Positions 1 through 8,400 of a stretch of DNA of 64,000 bases are shown here, piece after piece. The notes beneath the pieces were generated by a model, which did no database searches, had not been told where the DNA came from, and saw only the letters and a list, made by a program, of their open reading frames with translations. The stretch is from Bacteroidia bacterium (GTDB taxonomy: Bacteria; Bacteroidota; Bacteroidia; Flavobacteriales; Flavobacteriaceae), in contig JAUICK010000014.1 in the NCBI GenBank assembly GCA_030427865.1, forward strand, positions 28,570 to 92,569, read 5' to 3'. The position numbers and the translations under genes are program-made. Numbering within the stretch: the stretch's first letter is position 1; each line of letters starts with the position of its first letter.

Positions 1-214
1 AATGTCAAAAAAACAGATAAAAGCCATACAATCTGGTACTGTTATCGATTGGGTAAATGAAGTGCATCAAATTACTAAAAAGGTGTATAAATCTGTGAAT
101 GTTGGAGAAAATCTACGCTACAAATATTCATACGATCATTTTGGTATGGTTAGACAACAATTGCAAAGAGGTGGCATTCGTTTAGCAAAAGTACTTAATG
201 ATATTTTTGATTAA
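1..214 (+). CDS. S1/P1 nuclease family protein, C-terminal fragment
   Basis: Only the last 70 or so residues are in the window, and the frame is open to the left edge, so the ATG at position 2 is probably internal. The tail has the features of the S1/P1 zinc-dependent nuclease C-terminus: a helix resembling DWVNEVHQIT, then a YSYDHFGMVRQQL segment and a closing GGIRLAKVLNDIF helix. Family members are usually secreted and cleave single-stranded nucleic acids or 3'-nucleotides with three zinc ions. The zinc ligands lie in the missing part, so activity cannot be judged. The gene ends about 110 bp before the next lipoprotein gene on the same strand. Confidence 0.8.
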   Translation, partial: MSKKQIKAIQSGTVIDWVNEVHQITKKVYKSVNVGENLRYKYSYDHFGMVRQQLQRGGIRLAKVLNDIFD

Positions 215-327
215 GAACCTAATGATAATTCTAACACAAACTTTATAGTAAATGATTATAAAACTTTTTTTTGTTAAGGATTAGTTAATTGTTTTTTATT
301 CGCATTTCTTCTTTGTAATTTTAAAAA

Positions 328-840
328 ATGTTTGAAAAAAGTATTTACATTTTAACGTTTTTAATTTTAGTTTTTTCTTGCAAAAAAAATAATAGTAAAA
401 CAGTTGCAAAAGAAATTACTGCTGTAAACTCTTACACTTATAAAGAGCTTAAACCTTTGTTAGAAAGAAGTGATGGTAAAACCTATGTTGTTAATTTTTG
501 GGCAACTTGGTGTGGCCCTTGTGTAAAAGAATTGCCTGCATTTGAAAAACTTGGTAAAGAATACTCAGACAAAAATGTTGAAGTTTTATTAGTGAGTTTA
601 GATTTTCCTAAACAAGTAGAAAAAAGACTAATTCCCTTTATCAATAGAAAAAAAATAGAATCTAAGGTTATTTTGTTAGATGACGTTAACGAAGATTATT
701 GGATAAAAGCAATAGATTCTAATTGGACAGGAGCAATACCAGCAACACTTATTTATAATTCGTCTAAAAGAAAATTTTACGAACAATCTTTTGATTACGA
801 ATTGTTAGAGAACGAATTAAAAACTTTTTTAAAATCATAA
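328..840 (+). CDS. TlpA-like thioredoxin-fold lipoprotein
   Basis: A 170-residue protein with an N-terminal hydrophobic helix ending in a lipobox-like LVFSC (Cys18), so probably a membrane-anchored periplasmic lipoprotein. A thioredoxin fold follows, with the catalytic WCGPC at residues 61-65 inside NFWATWCGPC and a cis-Pro-type AIPATLIY segment near residue 145. TlpA/ResA-type proteins reduce or exchange disulfides outside the cytoplasm. The next gene, another redoxin, begins at the base after this stop codon, so the two are very likely co-transcribed and may share a redox task. The substrate cannot be named. Confidence 0.85.
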   Translation: MFEKSIYILTFLILVFSCKKNNSKTVAKEITAVNSYTYKELKPLLERSDGKTYVVNFWATWCGPCVKELPAFEKLGKEYSDKNVEVLLVSLDFPKQVEKRLIPFINRKKIESKVILLDDVNEDYWIKAIDSNWTGAIPATLIYNSSKRKFYEQSFDYELLENELKTFLKS

Positions 841-1449
841 ATGATGAAAACACTAAAAATAATTTTATTACTAACTGTCGTAACTATAAGCACAGCATTT
901 AGTTTAAAAACAGATAAAGGATATAAAGTTGGTGATACCATAGAAAATTTTACCTTAAAAAATGTTGATGATAAAATGGTCTCTTTATCCGATTATAAAG
1001 AAGTTAAAGGGTTTATAATCGTATTTACCTGTAACATGTGCCCTTATTCAGTGGCAAATGAAGATAGAATAATTGCTTTAGATATGAAATATAAAAAATT
1101 AGGATACCCTGTAATTGCAATTAATCCTAATGATCCAAGAGCTTCAAAAGGAGATGGTTTTGAAGATATGAAAGTAAGAGCAGCTGAAAAAAAGTTTACT
1201 TTTCCGTATTTATTTGATGAAGGGCAAAAAGTGTATCCAAAGTTTGGAGCTACAAGAACACCACATGTATATGTGGTAAGTAAACCCAATATGAAAGTAG
1301 AGTATATTGGAGCGATAGACAACAGCTCTAAAAACCCAAATAAAGTAACAGAAAAATATACAGAAGATGTTGTAGATGCTTTATTAGCAGGAAAAAAACC
1401 TAAAAAAACAGAAACAAGAGCCATTGGGTGTTCTATTAAAACATTGTAA
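841..1449 (+). CDS. AhpC/TSA-type redoxin with CNMC motif, exported
   Basis: A 202-residue thioredoxin-like protein with an N-terminal signal peptide (hydrophobic residues 5-20). The redox motif is FTCNMCPYS, with Cys64 and Cys67, as in the thioredoxin-like proteins of the PRX-like 2/AhpC-TSA family. The fold continues with YPVIAINPND and a TRTPHVYVV cis-proline strand. A further Cys near the C-terminus (IGCSIKTL) could be a resolving residue. ATG codons at 841 and 844 are both possible starts. It follows the TlpA-like gene with no gap and is closed by a strong terminator at 1487-1515. A periplasmic peroxidase or thiol-oxidoreductase role is inferred. Confidence 0.8.
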   Translation: MMKTLKIILLLTVVTISTAFSLKTDKGYKVGDTIENFTLKNVDDKMVSLSDYKEVKGFIIVFTCNMCPYSVANEDRIIALDMKYKKLGYPVIAINPNDPRASKGDGFEDMKVRAAEKKFTFPYLFDEGQKVYPKFGATRTPHVYVVSKPNMKVEYIGAIDNSSKNPNKVTEKYTEDVVDALLAGKKPKKTETRAIGCSIKTL

Positions 1450-1486
1450 GAGAATAGTTAAATTGATAATCTACTTTATATCTTAG

Positions 1487-1515
1487 AATCTCAAGTTTTT
1501 CTTGAGATTTTTTTT
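1487..1515 (+). terminator. Intrinsic terminator after the redoxin pair
   Basis: A 9-bp perfect stem (AATCTCAAG / CTTGAGATT) with a five-T loop is followed by a run of eight T. It lies 38 bp after the redoxin stop codon and has no T-tract on the minus strand, so it serves the rightward genes. Confidence 0.85.
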
Positions 1516-1535
1516 GTAGTATTAGAATAATAATT

Positions 1536-2330
1536 TTAAAAACTATCTTTTAATTGCCCAACTATTGATGATAATTTTGATTTAAAAGCTACTTTTTTTG
1601 TCATTTTATTTAAAGAAAATTGTACATCTTTAGAAAGACTGTTAAAATAATTTTCTTGCACCCAAAATTGATCTCCAGCTATATGATTTACTTTATTTAA
1701 AACAAGCTTAAAATTATTTTTATATAAGAATTTTTCAATATCATCTTTAAGAGCTTGTCCCTCGTACAATGCAATTTTTTCTACTTCTAACCAAATAGAA
1801 TTAACGTTAGAAATCATTTTACCTGCACCTTCAAGTACCATTAATTCTGCTCCTTGTACATCCATATGAATAAAATCTATAGATTCTATTTTATTATCTA
1901 CACAAAAGTTGGCTAAAGTTTCTGTTTCTATGGTAATAGATTCTTTAAATTCTAACCAAGGATGAACTTCTTTTGTTTTTCCTGGTTTATAAAGAGAAGA
2001 GCTTTTATTGCCAAAACTTAAAGAGTTGTCTTGGGGTTTATCTTTGTTTGGAGGTTTACCAGATGAAACATAGAAAGTAGCAGTGCCTTTTTTAGAAGAC
2101 AATCCAATTTTAAAAGGGTTAAGATTGTTTAACTTATGCTTAGTTTTATTTTTTAAAACTTCAGAAAAGTTACTTGGTACAGGCTCAAAAGCATAAATCT
2201 TGCTTTTAGGGAAAATACTTAAATATCTGACGCTACTCAAACCTTCACATGCGCCAATGTCAAAAAAAGTAAGCTTTTGGGTTACATCAAATAACTTGGT
2301 TAATACTTTTTCATGTATTGCTAATTTCAT
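1536..2330 (-). CDS. FkbM family methyltransferase
   Basis: A 264-residue SAM-dependent methyltransferase of the FkbM type. The SAM-binding motif I is FFDIGACEG (residues 22-30), followed by an acidic strand end YAFEP near residue 50 and the FkbM hallmark IDFIHMDVQGAE with ensuing VLEGA. FkbM enzymes O-methylate sugars or polyketides, and in envelope gene contexts they often modify surface glycans. It is the last gene of a leftward group tsaD / LTA-synthase-like / FkbM, starting 20 bp after the sulfatase gene. The acceptor is unknown; a cell-surface glycan is a guess from the neighbour. Confidence 0.85.
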   Translation of the reverse strand: MKLAIHEKVLTKLFDVTQKLTFFDIGACEGLSSVRYLSIFPKSKIYAFEPVPSNFSEVLKNKTKHKLNNLNPFKIGLSSKKGTATFYVSSGKPPNKDKPQDNSLSFGNKSSSLYKPGKTKEVHPWLEFKESITIETETLANFCVDNKIESIDFIHMDVQGAELMVLEGAGKMISNVNSIWLEVEKIALYEGQALKDDIEKFLYKNNFKLVLNKVNHIAGDQFWVQENYFNSLSKDVQFSLNKMTKKVAFKSKLSSIVGQLKDSF

Positions 2331-2350
2331 TTTTTCATTTTTAATATTAG

Positions 2351-4210
2351 TTATTTTCTATCTAAAAAATCTTGAAAAGCATTTTGAGAAATTGCTTTTC
2401 CTAAAGAATCTAACTTTGCTATTTCTTTTCCTTTTTTTAATATTGGTTTTTTACTCGTATGGTCATAAACTATTTGTGCATTTTTGGTAAAAGTACCAAA
2501 ACCGTTGTTAAATATATAATGCGCATACTGTTTGTAAGATTTATTAAAAATATTTTTACTGAATACAAAATCAGAAGTGTCGCCACCTAAAAGGGTTAAT
2601 AGAGTGTATGATAAATCTATTTGGCTTGAGACATTGTTAATTTTAATTCCTTTTTTATGCAAAGCACCTCCTAACCATAGCATAGGAATTTGAAATTTTT
2701 TAGATGAGTTAAAAGCACCTGCATGTATAGGAAAACGATTGCCATGATCGGATAAAATAATTATTAAAGTATTGTTATACCAAGGTTGTTTTTTTGCAAA
2801 ACGTACAAAGTTTCCAATTACTTTATCTGTATAGGCATGAGCGCTTCTAAATTTATTTTCCTCAGTATTTTTTCCAAATTTGTATTCATCTGGAAATTCA
2901 AAAGGCTCATGGCTTGTTAAGGTTAAAGCAATTTTAAAAAAAGGTTCGTTTTGTTTTTTTATCAGATCATTTTGAAAACGTTTCATAAAAACATGATCAT
3001 GAACTCCCCATTTAGAGTTCCAATCTTTTTTATCAAAATCATTACCATCAACAAAATTAGTAATACCCGCATTTCGTAAATACGTATTCATATTCCCGAA
3101 ATTTAAATCTCCACCATGATAAAAAGAAGTTTGGTATCCTAAGTCAATCATTTTCTGAGGTAACATGGGTAAACTTCTGGTTTTATTTGGCATTTTCATA
3201 ATACTTTTTGTAGGTTGAGGGTAATAACCACTTAAAATTGCAGGAATACCTTTATCTGTTCTATCTCCATTTGCATAAAAGTTGGTAAATAAAATACCTT
3301 CTTTAGAGAGTGTATTTAAGTTCTCTGTAACATTAGGCTCACCACCTAAAGACCCCACAACTTTAGCAGTTAAACTTTCCCAAATAATTAAAATTACATT
3401 GGGTTTTTGAGTGTTAAGAATGCTATCTGTATCTGAATGTAAAAGCTGATTTCTTCTTTTTTGAATGATATTGGCTGCAACATCTTTATCAAAAAAATGA
3501 TAAGGATTTTTACCATCTGATTTATGAGTTAAAGCATTAAAGAAATTCCAAGCGTAATTAATGGCAGCATGATTTGCAAACATTACATTAGAGAAATAAA
3601 CATTGCTCTGATTAACGGGTATGGTTTGTAAACCACCTCTTACAGGAATAATTAAAAAGGCTGTAAATATTAAAAATATAAGAGCTTCTAAACCAAACCC
3701 TTTTTCTATTTTTTTAATGCGCTTATCTATAACTTTGTTAAACCATTTGATAAAAATAAAAGCAATAACTATCCAAAGAACAATACCAGATGTTAATTGA
3801 AAGGTTGATGTTGATGCAACCATAACTTCTGGAGTGTTTAAATAAGTTAGTAGAGCTGTATCTAAACGTGTTCCCCAAGATTGATACAAATTGGCATCAA
3901 TAATTAAAAATAAACTCAAGATACTAATTAGAATAGTAGAATACCATTTTATAATTTTTGCTATTCTTTGTGGTGCTATAAAAATTGTAAAAATGATACA
4001 TAGAAAAGGTATAAAACACAAATAACCAGCAAAAGATACGTCTAAACGTAAACCATATAAATAGGTTTTAAGAGTAGTTGTAAAACCTAAACCAATTGTT
4101 TTATTGAAATAAAAAATTAAAAAAAAGAAACGTGCAAAAACAAAATAAATAACCCATAAAAGAAAGTAAATAATGTTAAATACAAGGCGATTTTTTATGG
4201 TGCGAATCAT
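2351..4210 (-). CDS. LTA synthase-like membrane sulfatase (phosphoglycerol transferase family)
   Basis: A 619-residue protein with five predicted N-terminal membrane helices (about residues 12-35, 60-80, 88-106, 138-157, 174-190) and a large extracytoplasmic sulfatase-fold domain. Visible metal/nucleophile motifs are IWESL (Glu278), the LtaS-type NGDRTDKG with Thr318 as the probable nucleophile, and SDHGNRFP near residue 490. In Firmicutes this family polymerises glycerol phosphate. Gram-negative relatives transfer phosphoglycerol or phosphoethanolamine to glycans or lipids. The start ATG lies one base after the tsaD stop, so the genes are translationally close. The exact donor and acceptor cannot be read from sequence. 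Confidence 0.85.
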   Translation of the reverse strand: MIRTIKNRLVFNIIYFLLWVIYFVFARFFFLIFYFNKTIGLGFTTTLKTYLYGLRLDVSFAGYLCFIPFLCIIFTIFIAPQRIAKIIKWYSTILISILSLFLIIDANLYQSWGTRLDTALLTYLNTPEVMVASTSTFQLTSGIVLWIVIAFIFIKWFNKVIDKRIKKIEKGFGLEALIFLIFTAFLIIPVRGGLQTIPVNQSNVYFSNVMFANHAAINYAWNFFNALTHKSDGKNPYHFFDKDVAANIIQKRRNQLLHSDTDSILNTQKPNVILIIWESLTAKVVGSLGGEPNVTENLNTLSKEGILFTNFYANGDRTDKGIPAILSGYYPQPTKSIMKMPNKTRSLPMLPQKMIDLGYQTSFYHGGDLNFGNMNTYLRNAGITNFVDGNDFDKKDWNSKWGVHDHVFMKRFQNDLIKKQNEPFFKIALTLTSHEPFEFPDEYKFGKNTEENKFRSAHAYTDKVIGNFVRFAKKQPWYNNTLIIILSDHGNRFPIHAGAFNSSKKFQIPMLWLGGALHKKGIKINNVSSQIDLSYTLLTLLGGDTSDFVFSKNIFNKSYKQYAHYIFNNGFGTFTKNAQIVYDHTSKKPILKKGKEIAKLDSLGKAISQNAFQDFLDRK

Positions 4211-4211
4211 T

Positions 4212-5237
4212 TTATTCTGTTACTTTTAATCTTGCTTGTGCGGTTACAGAAACATCAGAATAATTATTGTTTAAATATTTTAAATATCCAGTTATAGCAA
4301 TCATTGCTGCGTTATCTGTTGTATATTCAAATTTAGGAATATAAGTTGTCCATCCAAAATGTTTTTCAGCTTGTAGTAATCGACTTCTTATTTCGGAATT
4401 TGCAGAAACGCCACCAGCAATGGCAATGTGCTTAATGTTGGTTTTTTTTACGGCATTTTTAAGTTTTTCCATTAAAATTTCGACAATTGTAAATTGTATA
4501 GAAGCACAAATATCAATTAAATTTTCTTCAACAAAATTAGGGTTAATGCGTTGTTGCTTTTGAATAAAATATAGGATACCAGTTTTTAATCCACTAAAAC
4601 TAAAATCTAAATCACCTACTTTAGGCTTTGTAAAAGAATATGCTTTTGGGTTTCCTAATTTAGCATATTTGTCTATTAGAGGGCCACCAGGGTAAGGTAA
4701 TCCTAATATTTTAGCAGATTTATCGAAAGCCTCTCCTACAGCATCATCTATAGTTTCTCCTAAAATTTCCATTTCAAAATAATTCGAAATTTTTACAATT
4801 TGGGTGTGCCCACCACTAATAGTTAGGCACAAAAAAGGAAAAGGAGGTGTTTTATTACCTTCTTCTTTTATAAAATGCGCTAAAATATGTGCTTGCATAT
4901 GGTTAACATCTATTAATGGAATTTGCAAACCTAAAGCCAAAGATTTAGCAAAAGAAGTGCCAACTAATAAAGAACCCATTAAACCAGGACCTTTAGTGAA
5001 GGCAATTGCTGATAAGTTTTTTTTTGAAACCCCTGCTTGTTCTAAAGCTTGTTGTACAACAGGTACAATATTTTGTTGATGAGCTCTAGATGCTAATTCT
5101 GGTACTACACCACCATATTTAGAATGTACATCTTGATTGGCAATAACATTACTTAAAATTTTTGTATTACAAATTACAGAAGCGCTTGTGTCATCACAAG
5201 AAGACTCTATTGCCAAAATGTAAACAGGTTTAATCAT
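4212..5237 (-). CDS. tsaD: tRNA N6-threonylcarbamoyladenosine transferase TsaD
   Basis: A 341-residue ASKHA-fold enzyme that transfers threonylcarbamoyl from TC-AMP to A37 of ANN-decoding tRNAs, working with TsaB and TsaE. It starts with LAIESSCDDTSASV and has the phosphate-loop-like KGPGLMGSLLVG (82-93), the metal-binding histidines in HMQAH (His113, His117), and IAGGVSANSEIR near residue 275. Length matches the family. It is the first gene of a leftward operon with the sulfatase and methyltransferase genes and is divergent from the TamB-like gene. Confidence 0.97.
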   Translation of the reverse strand: MIKPVYILAIESSCDDTSASVICNTKILSNVIANQDVHSKYGGVVPELASRAHQQNIVPVVQQALEQAGVSKKNLSAIAFTKGPGLMGSLLVGTSFAKSLALGLQIPLIDVNHMQAHILAHFIKEEGNKTPPFPFLCLTISGGHTQIVKISNYFEMEILGETIDDAVGEAFDKSAKILGLPYPGGPLIDKYAKLGNPKAYSFTKPKVGDLDFSFSGLKTGILYFIQKQQRINPNFVEENLIDICASIQFTIVEILMEKLKNAVKKTNIKHIAIAGGVSANSEIRSRLLQAEKHFGWTTYIPKFEYTTDNAAMIAITGYLKYLNNNYSDVSVTAQARLKVTE

Positions 5238-5350
5238 TTAAAACTTCTAATTAAAGACAAAATTAATGATAATTTTATCTTGTATTCCTTTTTTAAGTAT
5301 AGAAATTTAATAGTTTGTTAAATTTGAACGTTCTTTGTAATAAATGGCAA

Positions 5351-5358
5351 TATTTTTG
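5351..5358 (+). promoter_or_regulatory. Bacteroidota -7 element upstream of the TamB-like gene
   Basis: TATTTTTG fits TAnnTTTG exactly. It would place transcription start near 5365, about 37 bases before the proposed ATC start at 5402. TTTG sequences at 5323 and 5335 are possible but poorly spaced -33 elements. The position supports a protein start far upstream of the first in-frame ATG. Confidence 0.5.
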
Positions 5359-5401
5359 ATTATTATTACCATAGTATAGCAATTAATTAAAAGAAATAGA
5401 T

Positions 5402-8400
5402 ATCAAAAAAATAGGAAAAATAATACTAAAATGGGTAGGGTATTTATTACTCTTTTTACTGTTTATTAGTATTTTACTTTCTATACCTGCTATACAAACT
5501 CAACTTGGAAACTATGCTACAAAAAAACTAAACGAAGATTTTGATACCAATATTAGCATAAGCAAAGTCGATTTATCTTTTTTAGGAAGTGTAAAACTAA
5601 AAGGAGTTGAGATTAGAGACCACCATCAAGACACTTTAATTTTTGTAAAAAAGTTAAGCACTTCTCTTCTTAGTGCAAAAAATATTTTCGAAAACGAAGT
5701 CAATTTAGGTAGTATTTCTTTAGACGGTGTAAATTTTCATATGAAAACTTATAAAGGAGAAGAAGAAGATAATATGGCTGTTTTTATAAATAAGTTTGAT
5801 GATGGAAAGCCAAGAGATTCTTTAAGCAACCCTTTTATTTTAAAATCTTCTAACGTATATGTAAGCAATTTAAATTTTAAGTTGATTAATAATAATAGTG
5901 AAACACCATTATCTTTTGCTACAAAAAGTACAGGTGGTAATTTACAAGATTTGTTAGTATACGGTCCAGATTTTTCAACTAAAATAAGAGGATTATATTT
6001 TGTTGATAATAGAGGCTTAGAGGTTACTAATCTTACTACTAACTTTTCGTATTCTAAAACTGCAATGCATTTTAAAAAAACCACATTGCAAACAAGATCG
6101 TCTAAAATAAAAGCCAATATAGATTTTACTTACAACAGAGAAGATTTAGCAGATTTTAATAATAAAGTAAACATTAAAGCTAATTTTAATAAAAGCGTAT
6201 TGGCTGTACAAGATTTAAAAAAGTTTTATAATGAATTAAACGGCGAAGATATTATTAGATTTTCTGGAAGATTAAATGGAAAATTAAACAATTTTTCGCT
6301 TCAAAAATTAAGATTAAACACCAAACACGGAATTAAAGTTTTTGGAGATTTAGATTTTGTTAATGCAGTAAATTCTGAAAAAGGATTTAGATTTAATGGA
6401 AATTTAGAAAATCTAACAGCTACATACAACGAATTAAGAAATATCTTACCCAATGTTCTAGGAAAAACCTTACCAACAGAATTTAGAAAGTTTGGTAGGT
6501 TTACTGTAAAAGGGAGAGTTAATGTTACTCCAGATGAAATGTATGCTACAGTAAATTTAAAATCAGAAATTGGTAGTGTTATTTCTGATTTAGAAATTTC
6601 TAATATAGATGATATAGATTACGCTGCTTACAGTGGAGAAATAGAATTAAATAAATTTAACATAGGAATACTTTTTAACGATAAACTTTTTGGTGAAGTT
6701 TCTTTAAAAGGTGATGTAAAAGGAAGTGGTTTTAAGTTAGAAAACATTAATACATCATTTATAGGGAGAGTTTCAGAAATTAATTTTAAAGATTACAATT
6801 ATAAAAATATTGATGCAAATGGCCAGTACCAAAACAATAAGTTTGATGGAGAATTAACCATCGATGATGAAAATTTTAAAATGAAGTTTAACGGACTTGC
6901 AGATTTATCATCAGCAGTACATAAATTCGATTTTAAATCTAACATTGCGTATTTAAATTTAAAAGAAACAAATCTATTTACAAGAGATAGCATCTCTGTT
7001 TTAAAAGGAAACATAGAGTTAGACGTAGAAGGTAACACATTTGATGATATTACAGGAAAAGCTACCTTTAAAAATGTGTTTTATACCAACCAAAAAAAAG
7101 AATATAATTTTAAAGAATTTAATGTAACATCTTCTCTTAAAGACAGTATAAAAAAGATAGAAGTAGCATCTCAAGATATTGCAAATGGTTATATCTCTGG
7201 TAAGTTTTCTTTCTCTGAATTACTCCCTGTTGCTCAAAATGCATTGGGTAGTATATATACAAATTATTCACCATACAAAGTAGCGCCACATCAATTTATA
7301 GATTTTAATTTTACCATTTACAATCAGATAGTTAGTGTTTTTTATCCCGAAATTTCAATAGATGATAAAACCAAGATAAGAGGAAAAATAAAAGCAGATA
7401 AAAATCAATTAAAGTTAACCATTTCTTCTCCTAAAATAGATGTTTACGGAAATGAGATAAAAGATATATTATTACGTACAGATAATCAAAATAAGCTCTA
7501 TAATTCGCATTTAACAGCTTCAGAGGTCAATACCAAATATTACAACATGTCTAAGTTAAATTTGTTAAGTTTAACTCAAAACGACACATTGTTTTTTAAA
7601 TCTGTGTTTACTGGAGGAAAGAAAAAGAATGAAAACTTTAATCTCGATTTTTTTTACACCTTTAATCAAGAAGGAAAATCTGTTGTTGGTTTTGAGAAAT
7701 CTTCGTTCAAATTTAAAGGCAATGTTTGGGATATTAACCCAGATGAACTAAATACAGATAAAATTATTTTCGATTTAAATAAAAACGAATATAATTTTAG
7801 TCAATTCAAATTAGTTTCTGGAGAGCAAAAAATAGAATTTACAGGAAGCTTAAAAGGAGATACAGAAAAAGTGTTATTAGCAGATTTTACTAAGGTTAAA
7901 CTGCAAAGTTTTTTGCCAGATATAGATAGTTTAGTATTAAAAGGAAGCCTTTCTGGACATGTAGATTTTGTACAAAAACAAGGAGTATATAATCCAGAAG
8001 CATTATTAGCTATAAAAGATTTTGAAGTAAATAATTTTAAACAAGGAGATTTATCTTTAAATATAAAAGGAAGTAATTCTTACGAAAAGTATAGAGTAGA
8101 TTTATCTATAAACAATAAAAAAGTTAAAAGCATTGCAGCTACGGGGTCTGTAGACTTTTCAACAAAAAGACCTTTAATAGATTTAGAAGTATTTTTAGAA
8201 GAATTTGGATTAGATGCTTTTAGCCCATTAGGTCAAGATGTCTTATCATCTGTAAGAGGTAATGCATCAGGTAATTTTAATTTAAGAGGTTTTTTAGGTA
8301 ACCCCGAAATGGAAGGAATATTAACACTAAAAGATGCAGGGTTAAAATTTCCTTATCTAAATGTAGATTACGATTTTGAAGGAGAATCTATTATAACCTT

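Noticed and set aside
1044..1424. A 126-codon reading frame on the minus strand
   Set aside because: It lies entirely inside the redoxin gene (841-1449), which has clear family motifs, and its own translation has no recognisable features.
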